Source of the DNA: Arthrobacter sp. ZGTC412
GTDB taxonomy: Bacteria; Actinomycetota; Actinomycetes; Actinomycetales; Micrococcaceae
Reading direction: 5' to 3'
DNA length: 64,000 nucleotides
Assembly: GCF_002929215.1 (NCBI RefSeq)
Contig: NZ_PJII01000016.1
Location: 1 to 64,000, forward strand
Part shown: positions 27,222 to 35,324 of the stretch, one piece after another
Layout of the letters: the number at the start of each line of letters is the position of its first letter
How positions within the stretch are numbered: the first letter of the stretch is position 1
Notes under the pieces: generated by a model
What the model saw: the letters and a program-made list of their open reading frames with translations, nothing else
Database searches by the model: none
What the model was told of the DNA's origin: nothing
Position numbers and translations under genes: made by a program

Positions 27222-28475
27222 TCAGCTCTCCAGCAGGAGCCTTTGGGCGCGCGGAGCGAGGGTGTGTTCCAGAACCAGGGAGGCCGCGCCGATGGCCCCC
27301 ACGTCCTCGCCCACGCCGGTCCCCACCACCTCGATGGGATGGATCAGCCGGGTATCGCTGTTGGCATCGAGCAGTGCCGGGATCTTCTCGAGGTAGCGTT
27401 CGGCGAGGCGGCTCCAGAACGGTCCGCCGAACACCACCCGCTCTACGTCCAGCGTGTTGGTCACCACGGAAACTGCCCGCGCCACCAGCACCGCGGACTT
27501 GTCGATGATCGCCAGCGCCTGTTCGTTCCCCTCGTCCGCGAGGTCGCACAGCGCGGAGAAACTTTGCTGGATTTCGGCCCCGCTGTTTCCGGACCGGGAG
27601 CCGTCCAAAATTCCGGCTGCTTCGGCCTCGGCCACGAGCACCTGCGGAATGCACGAAGATTTCACGCAGCCGCGGAGGCCGCAGTCGCATGGCGGCCCGT
27701 CCGGATCCACCACGATGTGCCCGATCTCGCCGGCGTTGCCGGACGTGCCCCGGACCACCTCGTCGTTCAGCACAATTCCGCAACCGATGCCGGTGCCCAT
27801 GTACATAAAGATGAAGCTGCCGGCTCCGCTCGGGCCGCCGGCCCAGGTTTCCGCCACTGCTGCGCTGGTGACATCCTTGTCCATCAGGACGGAATAGCCG
27901 GTGGCTTCCGAGAGGGCGTTGCGAAGTTCCACCCGGTCCCAGCCCGGAAGGAGCGGCGGGTCCACCACGGTGCCGTTGTCCAGGTCGATGGGGCCGGGAG
28001 CCGCCACGCCAATGCCCGCGATCCTGTCCGTGTCCACCCCGGAATCCGCCACCAGCTGGGAGATCTCGGCCGCGATGGTGGCAATGACGGCGGTGGGATC
28101 GTTTCCGCCGGGTGTCTTGATCCGCGAGTGCTGTACCACCGCGCCCACGAGGTCGAGGACCACGAACGTGGTCACCGCGGGGTCGAGGTGGACGCCGACG
28201 GCGAACATGCCGCCGGGGTTGAGACGGAGGATGGTGCGTGGCTTACCGGGGCCGCTGCCCTCCTTGCCTGCCTCGACGATGAGGTTCTGGTCCAGGAGGC
28301 GACGGGAGATGTTGGAGATGGTCTGCGGTGAAAGGCCGACGATCTGGGCGAGCTCCACCCTGCTGAGCCCGCCGGCTGTCCTGCGGATGGCGTCGAGGAT
28401 CACCGTGAGGTTAAAGTCCCCCATCCGGGGCAGGTTGGTGCCGCGTCGTGGTGAGGATTGGCGGATCTCAATCAC
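27222..28475 (-). CDS. ROK-family transcriptional regulator
   Basis: 417 aa: N-terminal winged helix-turn-helix (GGLSRVELAQIVGLSPQTIS, about 35-55), then a sugar-kinase-like ROK domain with IGVAAPGPIDLDNGTV, GTGIGCGIVLNDEVVRG, NAGEIGHIVVDPDG and the zinc motif CDCGLRGCVKSSC. The last motif has Lys where most ROK proteins have Glu (GCxE), and an extra Cys. It is upstream of and co-oriented with the sugar importer and very probably represses it until a sugar binds. ATG at 28475. Confidence 0.92.
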   Translation of the reverse strand: MIEIRQSSPRRGTNLPRMGDFNLTVILDAIRRTAGGLSRVELAQIVGLSPQTISNISRRLLDQNLIVEAGKEGSGPGKPRTILRLNPGGMFAVGVHLDPAVTTFVVLDLVGAVVQHSRIKTPGGNDPTAVIATIAAEISQLVADSGVDTDRIAGIGVAAPGPIDLDNGTVVDPPLLPGWDRVELRNALSEATGYSVLMDKDVTSAAVAETWAGGPSGAGSFIFMYMGTGIGCGIVLNDEVVRGTSGNAGEIGHIVVDPDGPPCDCGLRGCVKSSCIPQVLVAEAEAAGILDGSRSGNSGAEIQQSFSALCDLADEGNEQALAIIDKSAVLVARAVSVVTNTLDVERVVFGGPFWSRLAERYLEKIPALLDANSDTRLIHPIEVVGTGVGEDVGAIGAASLVLEHTLAPRAQRLLLES

Positions 28476-28617
28476 GGCGTCCCCTTCGTCTCCGGCACAT
28501 AGTTACTGATGTCTGAATCGTACGTTACGCATGGGCGCAGACCCATAGGGGCAGCCGACGGCGCGGCGCAGCCTCGCCCGGCCGTCCCTCGTTGCCGTGC
28601 CTGCTTGCCGGGCAGGG

Positions 28618-29772
28618 TCACCGCGGGCTGCGGCGGGTGCTTAGGGTCACGGTGAATTTGGGGTTCTGGCCTTTCACAACGGTAGGGCCGACGTGCCGCT
28701 CAAGCGCCGGCAGATAGGCAAGGTGGCGGTTGTAGACGGTCCATAGCTCGCCGCCGGGCGTCAGGACCCGCCCTGCTGCTTCGATCAGCTTCAAGCCCGC
28801 TCCCGCATGGACGCCGGCGCCTACGTGGAAGGGCGGATTCAGGAGTATCAGGTCCGCGGTCCCGTCCGGCAGGGTGCCCATGGCGTCGTCCTGGAGAGTG
28901 CGGATTTGCTCCGCCAGGCCGTTCGCTTGGGCAGTTGCGAGGGCGGATGCGACGGCGGCGGCTGACTGGTCTGTGGCGGTGACTGTTGAGCCTGGATGCT
29001 GCCGGGCATATATCGCGGCAAGGATTCCGGTGCCGCAGCCCAGGTCGATGGCGTGCTGGGCGGGCCGCATGGACGGCAGGAACGTCAGCAGGAACCGGGT
29101 GCCGATATCCAGCTTGGATCCGGCAAAGACCGCACCGTGGGCTGCAACGTCGAGATCGAGTTCGGGCAGGTGCTCGACAACGGGAAAGCGTTCCGGGTCA
29201 CCGCTCCCCTGCGGGCCCGTGGCCACGATTACGCGGGACTTCTGCCGGGCGAGCTGCGGCGTGATGGAGCTGAAATGGCGTTCCAGCACCGCGTTCATGC
29301 CAAGGGACATGTGCTTCACGCGGCCGCCGGCCAGGAGTACCACCTCCGGGGAAGCGTACCGGGCCACCGCCGCCGCAATCTCGTCAAGCTCGGCGAGGGT
29401 CTTGGGCAGCTGCAGCAGGACAGTTTCTGCGTCCTCCAGGAGTTGGGGTCCGAGGGGAAGTTGGACAAACGGCAGGTCACTTTCGGCCCTGCTTCCGAGC
29501 ACGTCCGCGGCATTGAGGCGGAGCGCCTGCTCGCCGGTGATGAGGTCCTGGTGCACGCGCAACGTACCGGGGCTGAGGACTGCGAGGGCACCCAGGGTCA
29601 GGGCGCCGTAGCGGTCACCGATAACCGTCAGTCTGCTTCCGGCGGACACGCGGGCGGCTGCGAAATCAAGCAGAAGGCGGTCGGTGGCATCCCAGGCCTG
29701 CAGGTTGGGCGCTTCCACGTCCGGTCGTCGCCGGAGTACCGGAAGGACGTCCTCAAGAGTCTGTAGTGCCAC
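28618..29772 (-). CDS. RsmC/RlmG-like class I SAM rRNA methyltransferase
   Basis: About 384 aa from GTG 29772 (VALQTLEDVLPVLRRRPDVEA). C-terminal MTS domain: HAIDLGCGTGILAAIYARQH (SAM motif I) and LILNPPFHVGAGVH, the NPPF signature of N-2 guanine methyltransferases of 16S G1207 or 23S G1835. The N-terminal half is the degenerate duplicate typical of RsmC. The frame is open far upstream into the FMO gene, but the 113-bp gap has repetitive Lys/Gln coding (KQVQG twice) and no start, so GTG 29772 is preferred. The substrate position is not resolved. Confidence 0.85.
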   Translation of the reverse strand: MALQTLEDVLPVLRRRPDVEAPNLQAWDATDRLLLDFAAARVSAGSRLTVIGDRYGALTLGALAVLSPGTLRVHQDLITGEQALRLNAADVLGSRAESDLPFVQLPLGPQLLEDAETVLLQLPKTLAELDEIAAAVARYASPEVVLLAGGRVKHMSLGMNAVLERHFSSITPQLARQKSRVIVATGPQGSGDPERFPVVEHLPELDLDVAAHGAVFAGSKLDIGTRFLLTFLPSMRPAQHAIDLGCGTGILAAIYARQHPGSTVTATDQSAAAVASALATAQANGLAEQIRTLQDDAMGTLPDGTADLILLNPPFHVGAGVHAGAGLKLIEAAGRVLTPGGELWTVYNRHLAYLPALERHVGPTVVKGQNPKFTVTLSTRRSPR

Positions 29773-29836
29773 GTGGTTCTGCCGCCTTGCCTGATTGCCT
29801 TGTCCAGTTTGTCCCGGCCTGATTGCCCTGGCTCGT

Positions 29837-29866
29837 TTGCCCTGGACCTGCTTGCCCTGGACCTGC
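29837..29866. repeat. 15-bp tandem repeat, two copies
   Basis: TTGCCCTGGACCTGC occurs twice in tandem (29837-29851, 29852-29866), followed by a decayed third start (TTGCGCTGG) and preceded by related fragments. It lies in the gap between the FMO-like and RsmC-like genes and would encode KQVQG repeats if translated on the minus strand. Likely slippage-prone spacer DNA. Confidence 0.7.
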
Positions 29867-29885
29867 TTGCGCTGGCCCGGCTCCG

Positions 29886-30968
29886 TCAGCCCCAATCTAC
29901 CGTCCTGGCGGAGGGCCGGACCCCAGGCAGTTTCAGAATCGCCGCTACTGCAGCGCGGCCTGCCCGGTTGGCGCCGATGGTTGACGACGACGGTCCATAG
30001 CCCACCAGATGGACCCTCGGCTCGGCTGCCACTTGGGTTCCCTCCATCGAGATTCCTCCTCCCGGTCCCCGAAGGTGCAGCGGAGCGAGGTGCTCGAGCT
30101 CTGCCCGGAAGCCGGTGGCCCACAGGATGACGTCTGCTGCCAGGAAGCGCCGGTCGGCCAGCCGGACGCCGTCGCGTTCAATCGCTGTGAACATGGGCTG
30201 CCGGTTGAGGGCGCCGCGTGCTGCCGCAGCGCGCAGGGCAGGTGTCCAGATGAGCCCGGTCACGGACACCACACTTTGCGGAGGCAGGCCCTGGCGCACC
30301 CGCTCCTCCACCAATGCAACGGCGTCGTGGCCGGCTTTGGCATCGAATTCGGCATCCCGCCACACGGGCTCACGCCGGGTGAACCAGCTGGTGGAGGTGA
30401 CGCGGGAGATTTCGTCCAGGAGCCCGACGGCGGAAATCCCGCCGCCCACCACAATGACGTGCTTGCCCGCGAACTCCCCGGCAGAGACATAGTCCGCCAC
30501 ATGGAGCTGGCTGCCCCGGAACGTCGACTGCCCGGGATAGATGGGCCAGAACGGCCGGGTCCACGTGCCGGTGGCATTGATCACCGCCGCTGCGCTCCAG
30601 TCGCCCACGGAGGTGCTGACCAGCAACCTGCCGGCAGGGTCCGTGTCTTCGCGGCTGACCGACCCGACCTTGACGGGCCGCTGGACGGACAACCCCAATT
30701 CCTCCTCATACCCGCGGAAATAGCGCGTCAGGAACTCCGAGCTCGGTTCCCTCGGGTCCACGGCCGGCTTGGCGATGCCGGGGAGGTCGCTGATGCCGTT
30801 GACCGTGGCCATCCGAAGGCTCTTCCACCGGTGCCGCCACGCGCCGCCCGGACCGTCCTCGGCGTCGAGCACTACGAAGTCGAGCCCGCGGCGCTGGAGG
30901 TGATATGCGGCGGAAAGACCCGCTTGGCCCCCGCCAATGACAACAACGTCGGCGCGGGCAGAATTCAC
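29886..30968 (-). CDS. FAD-dependent NAD(P)H oxidoreductase, FMO-like
   Basis: 360-aa flavoprotein of the flavin monooxygenase/thioredoxin-reductase-like class. FAD-binding VVVIGGGQAGLSAAYHL (residues 8-24), the Trp-rich GPGGAWRHRWKSLRM, an NAD(P)-binding HVIVVGGGISAVGLL (about 168-182), and an ATGF-like DVILWATGFRAEL. It may oxidise a small nucleophile or act as a monooxygenase; the substrate is not clear. The GTG start at 30968 follows a -10-like TATCAT by six bases. Divergent from the CFA-like gene at 31036. Confidence 0.87.
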   Translation of the reverse strand: MNSARADVVVIGGGQAGLSAAYHLQRRGLDFVVLDAEDGPGGAWRHRWKSLRMATVNGISDLPGIAKPAVDPREPSSEFLTRYFRGYEEELGLSVQRPVKVGSVSREDTDPAGRLLVSTSVGDWSAAAVINATGTWTRPFWPIYPGQSTFRGSQLHVADYVSAGEFAGKHVIVVGGGISAVGLLDEISRVTSTSWFTRREPVWRDAEFDAKAGHDAVALVEERVRQGLPPQSVVSVTGLIWTPALRAAAARGALNRQPMFTAIERDGVRLADRRFLAADVILWATGFRAELEHLAPLHLRGPGGGISMEGTQVAAEPRVHLVGYGPSSSTIGANRAGRAAVAAILKLPGVRPSARTVDWG

Positions 30969-30974
30969 CCACCC

Positions 30975-30980
30975 ATGATA
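30975..30980 (-). promoter_or_regulatory. -10-like TATCAT six bases before an FMO-like GTG
   Basis: Minus-strand TATCAT (five of six bases of TATAAT), six bases, then GTG 30968, without a usual Shine-Dalgarno spacing: a probable leaderless transcript start. Confidence 0.45.
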
Positions 30981-31035
30981 GTCGCGCAGGGGGTGCCTAC
31001 CTTAGTCTTGGCCCAAGGACACAGGGAGGACTGCC

Positions 31036-32352
31036 ATGACCACCAACAAAGGGAACGCCGCACGACTCGCAAAGGCCCTCGCCATCGTGCTGGGCACCGA
31101 AGAAATCCCCCTCCGCCTTCGGGCATGGGACGGCTCCGAGGCCGGGCCGGAAGGAGCACCGCTGCTGGAGTTCCGTTCCCGGCGTGCCTTGCGGCGGATA
31201 CTTTGGTCCCCCGGCCAATTGGGCCTCTGCCGGGCCTACGTTTCCGGTGACATTGATGCGCCCGGGGATGTCTTTGCCGCCTTCACCGCTCTCAGCTCGG
31301 CCGGCAAGTTTGCAGAACCAGGGCCCTTCAAACCGCTCACACCGGGCGAACTCTGGACGTTGCTCCGGACTGCCGTGAGGCTCCGAGCAATTGGCACCAA
31401 CCCTGCTCCTCCGCCGGAGGAAGCGCAGATTGCCCGGAAGGGCAGGCTCCACTCCCGGCCCCGGGATTCCGCCGCCATCTCCCACCATTACGACGTCGGC
31501 AATGACTTCTATGCAATGGTCCTGGGTCCGTCAATGGTGTACTCCTGCGCCGTGTGGCCCGAGGAGGAGGACGGGCTGGCTCCCGCCGGGGACCGGCTTG
31601 CCCGCGGCCTGGACGCGGCCCAGGAGGCGAAACTGGACCTGGTCTGCCGCAAGCTGGGCCTCAAGCCCGGGATGCGGGTGCTGGACGTCGGCTGTGGCTG
31701 GGGCAGCTTCGCCCTGCACGCTGCCGGAAAGTACGGCGCCACGGTAGTTGGCGTCACCCTGTCGCAGGAGCAGGCCATCATGGCGCGCAAACGCGCGGCC
31801 GACGCAGGCCTCACCGAAAGTGTTGACATCCGGGTGCAGGACTACCGCGATGTCCAGGACGGGCCCTTCGACGCCATCAGCTCCATCGGGATGTCCGAAC
31901 ACGTGGGACGCGCCGAGATGCCCCGCTATACGGCGGCGTTGTTCAACCTCCTGCGCCCCGGGGGCAGGCTGTTGAACCACGCCATTTCCTGGAATGCCGG
32001 CCCCACCGCGCCGGACCCTGATTCGTTTATCCCCCGGTACGTGTTTCCCGACGGCGAGATGATCAGCTTGGGCGAAATGTCGGCCGCCCTGGAATCCGCA
32101 GGCTTCGAGATTTTGGACGTTGAAGCTTTGCGCCGGCACTACGCGCTCACCCTGCGGGCATGGGTCAGCCGGTTGGAGGAGCATTGGGACCAGGCGGCGA
32201 AGCTGACCAGCCTTGGACGGGCAAGGGTGTGGCGGCTGTATATGGCGTCCAGTGCCATGGGCTTTGAAAGCGGGCTGACGGGGGTCAACCAGGTTCTTGT
32301 CCAGCGGCCCGGCGGCGACCCGCCGCCGCTGCGCCGGACGCAGTGGCTGTAG
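31036..32352 (+). CDS. Cyclopropane-fatty-acyl-phospholipid synthase
   Basis: 438-aa SAM-dependent CFA synthase-like enzyme: N-terminal acyl-domain (LEFRSRRALRRILWSPGQLG), HYDVGNDFYAMVLGPSMVYS, canonical SAM motif VLDVGCGWGSFALHA, then SIGMSEHVG and ALRRHYALTLRAW. The usual active-site set looks intact, unlike the operon copy near 10 kb, which has GTGWG. AGGGAGG precedes the ATG. It converts double bonds of membrane phospholipids to cyclopropane rings or methyl branches (family knowledge). Stand-alone gene ending at a strong terminator. Confidence 0.92.
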   Translation: MTTNKGNAARLAKALAIVLGTEEIPLRLRAWDGSEAGPEGAPLLEFRSRRALRRILWSPGQLGLCRAYVSGDIDAPGDVFAAFTALSSAGKFAEPGPFKPLTPGELWTLLRTAVRLRAIGTNPAPPPEEAQIARKGRLHSRPRDSAAISHHYDVGNDFYAMVLGPSMVYSCAVWPEEEDGLAPAGDRLARGLDAAQEAKLDLVCRKLGLKPGMRVLDVGCGWGSFALHAAGKYGATVVGVTLSQEQAIMARKRAADAGLTESVDIRVQDYRDVQDGPFDAISSIGMSEHVGRAEMPRYTAALFNLLRPGGRLLNHAISWNAGPTAPDPDSFIPRYVFPDGEMISLGEMSAALESAGFEILDVEALRRHYALTLRAWVSRLEEHWDQAAKLTSLGRARVWRLYMASSAMGFESGLTGVNQVLVQRPGGDPPPLRRTQWL

Positions 32353-32380
32353 GCCGGGACCCGTAACCGTTGAGTAAACA

Positions 32381-32414
32381 AAAAAGGAACCATCCCGAAG
32401 GATGGTTCCTTTTT
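32381..32414. terminator. Bidirectional terminator, CFA synthase / tRNA-Ala
   Basis: 15-bp perfect stem (32381-32395 and 32400-32414) with a CGAA loop and A/T runs on both outer sides. It terminates the plus-strand CFA synthase gene and the minus-strand tRNA-Ala. Confidence 0.93.
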
Positions 32415-32442
32415 GTTCCCTCCTGCCGGGGAGGATGACCGG

Positions 32443-32515
32443 TGGAGCTGAGGGGACTCGAACCCCTGACCCCCTGCATGCCATGCAGGTGCGCTACCAG
32501 CTGCGCCACAGCCCC
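32443..32515 (-). tRNA. tRNA-Ala (GGC), copy 1
   Basis: 73-nt cloverleaf: acceptor GGGGCTG/CAGCTCC, D-arm GCGC-AGCTGGTA-GCGC, anticodon stem CCTGC/GCAGG with loop ATGGCAT (anticodon GGC), T-arm AGGGG-TTCGAGT-CCCCT, discriminator A. CCA is not encoded. Identical to the copy 255 bp upstream on its transcription path. Confidence 0.97.
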
Positions 32516-32660
32516 GGACTATGCTGCAGTGGGAGGATGTCCCGCCGAAGCAACCTGATTAGCTTAATGCACTTTCGTGCTGTGCGCCAATCGCCGCCTT
32601 CTGCGCGGCGGTGCGGTTACCATTGCCGAGCCCAGGCGCCGGGCTCAAAGACAAAGCAAA

Positions 32661-32692
32661 AATCCGCCGGAATCTGGTGATTCCGGCGGATT
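32661..32692 (-). terminator. Terminator of tRNA-Ala copy 2
   Basis: 14-bp perfect stem (32661-32674 and 32679-32692) with TGGT loop; on the minus strand it ends in ATTTTTG. It lies between the two tRNA-Ala genes, so each is probably an independent transcript or the first is attenuated. Confidence 0.88.
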
Positions 32693-32697
32693 GTCGG

Positions 32698-32770
32698 TGG
32701 AGCTGAGGGGACTCGAACCCCTGACCCCCTGCATGCCATGCAGGTGCGCTACCAGCTGCGCCACAGCCCC
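32698..32770 (-). tRNA. tRNA-Ala (GGC), copy 2
   Basis: 73 nt, base-for-base identical to the copy at 32443-32515, with the same GGC anticodon loop (ATGGCAT). The identity extends a few bases into both flanks, making a direct repeat of roughly 78 bp. Confidence 0.97.
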
Positions 32771-32885
32771 GAATTATTGCCGCTCTGCGAGCTTTTCTTT
32801 CGGGTTTCCCCGAAGCAACTCAAATATCTTAGAACAGCAATTCCGAAAATTCCAAATCGGGCATATTCGGCGTGTTCCCGCGCAA

Positions 32886-33287
32886 TTACTCCGTCTCGGT
32901 GGAGGCAGCAGCCTTCGCCGAGGCGTCGTCGCCCAGTTGGAGGTCCACGACGGGGCAGTCCTTCCACAGGCGCTCCAGCGCGTAGAAGACGCGGTCTTCC
33001 TCATGCTGGACGTGGATGACGATGTCCGAGTAGTCGAGCAGGACCCAACGGCCGCCGGAACGGCCCTCGCGCCGGATCGGGCGCAAATCCTGCTTCGCCA
33101 GTTCTTCTTCGATGCCGTCGACGATGGCGTTGACCTGCCGCTCGCTGGGGGCGGAGGCAATGAGGAAAACGTCTGCCAGGGCGAGGCGTTCGCTCACGTC
33201 CAGGGCCACAATGTCCTGGGCAATCTTGTCCGCAGCTGCCTTGGCGGCAGCGCGGGCTGTGATGATGGATGAATCTGATGCAGTCAC
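32886..33287 (-). CDS. rsfS: Ribosome silencing factor RsfS
   Basis: 133-aa Iojap/RsfS protein that binds ribosomal protein L14 and blocks 30S-50S joining in nutrient limitation. Motifs: DIVALDVSERLALADVFLIA, SERQVNAIVDGIEEEL, GRSGGRWVLLDYSDIVIHV and YALERLWKDCP. GTG at 33287, AAGGAG upstream. It follows the Ala/Pro-rich membrane protein and nadD, a standard nadD-rsfS neighbourhood. Confidence 0.96.
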   Translation of the reverse strand: MTASDSSIITARAAAKAAADKIAQDIVALDVSERLALADVFLIASAPSERQVNAIVDGIEEELAKQDLRPIRREGRSGGRWVLLDYSDIVIHVQHEEDRVFYALERLWKDCPVVDLQLGDDASAKAAASTETE

Positions 33288-33333
33288 GGGACTCCTTGTT
33301 GGGTTAAAACGCTTATGGTGCCGGCACTGCCGG

Positions 33334-34647
33334 TTAGCGGGACATTCCGCTGATGATCAGGAAGATGCCGGCGACGAGGGCCAGAATCCCAAAGGCCAGG
33401 ACACAGAACTGGAGGACGCGGTTACGCGTGGCACGGGCCAGCCCTGCCGTCGCAGCGTCCAGCGGATCCAGTCCGTGGGCCTGCCGGGCCGGGACCCGGG
33501 GCAGATCCGCGAACGCCTCCTCGGAGTGGTTCTCCGCCACCACTGCCGGTGCCAGGACAGCAGGCTTGGGGCGGACGGCAGCCTTGGCCGCGGCCTCAGC
33601 CCTGGCGATCACCTGGGAACGGCCGGATCCGGCGTCCGACGCGGCAGGCTGGCCGCCGGCCGGGCGCCGCTTCTTGGTGCCGGATGGGGGAACCTTTGTG
33701 CCGGGACGGGTGGTAACCGGAACGTAGCTCGTTGCCGGCGGCTTCATAACCGGCCGGTCGACGCCCGGCACCTGGACGAACTCCAGAGGCGTGACCATGG
33801 CCAGGTTGCTGGCGGTGGAGGGTGCCGGCCGCTGCGCCGGAACGGGTGGGGCCTTCGGTCCTTGCTGCTGGGCTGCAGGTTCTGCGGCGGACGAAGGATC
33901 GGCGGCTGGTGCAGGGACGCCGGTCTGCTCGGCCAGCTTCTGCTTCGCCAAGGCCCGCCGGTTCATCACGGCCGCACGTTCCGCCAGGGCAATCTGCTCC
34001 GCCAAAATGTCCGGATCCACGGCTTCCGGATCCAGGGAAGCGATGTGCTGCATCTTCGCGATCTGGTTTTTTGCCTGTTCGGCGATCAACGACCTCGCCG
34101 CCAAAGCCTGTTCGACGGTCATTCCATCCGGGACAGCCGACGCCGGGGAAGGCGCAGCACCAGGGGTAGGCGCGTTGTCGCGGGGCGGCACAGTACTCGG
34201 GGAAGGTACTCCCTTTGCCCCCTGGGGATCCTGTTCCCCTGCCGCGCTCTCCTGGGAGGCCGGAGAGGCGGGACCGCTGGCACCCGGATCAACGGGTGCG
34301 GCCGGGGCAACAATGGGGTGGGCAGCGGTCAGCGCCTGCTCCTTAAGCTGCTGCAGGCGCAACTGGCGACGAGTGGGCGGACCTCCTGCCGAAAGCTGGC
34401 CCTCTTTCTCTTCCAGTTCCTTGATGGTGCGCAGCGCCGCACGGTCCCGCGCCCGGATCTGCGAGGAACGCTGGGTGTGCGTCTGTTCAGGAGTCAGCGC
34501 TGCAGTGCCCGGTGCAGGGCGGTTTGCCGCCGGCTTCTTCGGGGCAGGCGAAAGCTCATCCGTAGCTGTTGACACGGATGTCTGTTGCGCATCCCTTGCC
34601 TTCCGGAGTTCCCGGCGGCTTCGGATGGGGGGCTGTTCCTGACTCAT
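33334..34647 (-). CDS. Ala/Pro-rich C-terminal membrane-anchored protein
   Basis: 437-aa protein of low complexity: N-terminal basic SRRELRKARDAQ segment, a long Ala/Pro/Gln-rich disordered stretch with charged helical parts (about 70-110 and 175-235), and one C-terminal transmembrane helix (VLQFCVLAFGILALVAGIFLI, near 408-430) with almost nothing after it: a tail-anchored topology. Not assigned to a family. It sits between nadD and rsfS in one transcription unit. ATG at 34647; the frame upstream to 34881 overlaps nadD and is rejected. Confidence 0.82.
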   Translation of the reverse strand: MSQEQPPIRSRRELRKARDAQQTSVSTATDELSPAPKKPAANRPAPGTAALTPEQTHTQRSSQIRARDRAALRTIKELEEKEGQLSAGGPPTRRQLRLQQLKEQALTAAHPIVAPAAPVDPGASGPASPASQESAAGEQDPQGAKGVPSPSTVPPRDNAPTPGAAPSPASAVPDGMTVEQALAARSLIAEQAKNQIAKMQHIASLDPEAVDPDILAEQIALAERAAVMNRRALAKQKLAEQTGVPAPAADPSSAAEPAAQQQGPKAPPVPAQRPAPSTASNLAMVTPLEFVQVPGVDRPVMKPPATSYVPVTTRPGTKVPPSGTKKRRPAGGQPAASDAGSGRSQVIARAEAAAKAAVRPKPAVLAPAVVAENHSEEAFADLPRVPARQAHGLDPLDAATAGLARATRNRVLQFCVLAFGILALVAGIFLIISGMSR

Positions 34648-34654
34648 AGAGAAC

Positions 34655-35323
34655 TCATTCAGTGCTGGCTGGTTCGCTTGCTTCGGAGGTTTGAGCATTG
34701 GCGCCTGCCGGGGCGTCCAGGTAAAGCCCGTACTTGGCGATGTACTGGACCACCCCGTCCGGCACGAGGTACCACACAGGATTGTTCGCGGCCACGCGGG
34801 AACGGCAGTCCGTGGAAGAGATGGCCATTGCGGGCACCTCAAGGAGGCTGACGTCTTTCCGGCCCATGCCGTCAAGCACATGCCCCGGCCTGGTCACTCC
34901 CACGAAGTGGGCAAGTGACCACAACTCGTCAATGTCCTTCCAGGACAGGATCTGCGCCAGCGCATCCGCGCCGGTGATAAAAAAGAGATCCGCGTCCGGG
35001 CGCTGGGCCCGAAGGTCACGCAGGGTATCGATGGTGTAGGTAGGTCCGGGACGGTCAACGTCCACCCTGCTGACCGTGAACCGCGGGTTGGAAGCCGTGG
35101 CGATGACGGTCATGAGGTAGCGGTGCTCGGGCTCGCTGACCTGCTTGTGGAACTTCTGCCACGGCTGGCCGGTGGGAACAAAAACCACCTCGTCCAGGTC
35201 GAACTCGGCAGCCACTTCGCTGGCTGCCACCAAGTGGCCGTGGTGGATGGGATCAAAGGTCCCGCCCATCACGCCCAGGCGCAGCCTGCCGTTGGCACCG
35301 TTGTGGTGAAGAACGCGGGAAAT
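34655..35323 (-). CDS. nadD: Nicotinate-nucleotide adenylyltransferase NadD
   Basis: Transfers AMP to nicotinic acid mononucleotide in NAD synthesis. [20 protein letters not shown] is the nucleotidyltransferase GxFDPxHxGH motif; [13 protein letters not shown] and the [11 protein letters not shown]-terminal motif (ISxTxxR) follow. The start is a problem: before the motif no ATG, GTG or TTG lies in frame until TTG 35410, inside the upstream gene; after it comes only GTG 35272/ATG 35269, which would remove the first beta-strand. ATT 35323, one base after the upstream TAA, or CTG 35284/35278 fit the family length better, so the given start is provisional. Confidence 0.9.
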   Translation of the reverse strand: MSRVLHHNGANGRLRLGVMGGTFDPIHHGHLVAASEVAAEFDLDEVVFVPTGQPWQKFHKQVSEPEHRYLMTVIATASNPRFTVSRVDVDRPGPTYTIDTLRDLRAQRPDADLFFITGADALAQILSWKDIDELWSLAHFVGVTRPGHVLDGMGRKDVSLLEVPAMAISSTDCRSRVAANNPVWYLVPDGVVQYIAKYGLYLDAPAGANAQTSEASEPASTE

Positions 35324-35324
35324 G

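Noticed and set aside
27115-27783. N-terminal extension of the sugar-binding protein
   Set aside because: The extension is Arg/Gly-rich and lies antisense-free but over the ROK 3' end in another frame; the lipoprotein signal peptide with lipobox begins at ATG 27114 with a good ribosome-binding site.
29773-30123. N-terminal extension of the RsmC-like protein
   Set aside because: It overlaps the FMO-like gene and contains Gln/Lys/Arg repeats; RsmC homology begins just after GTG 29772.
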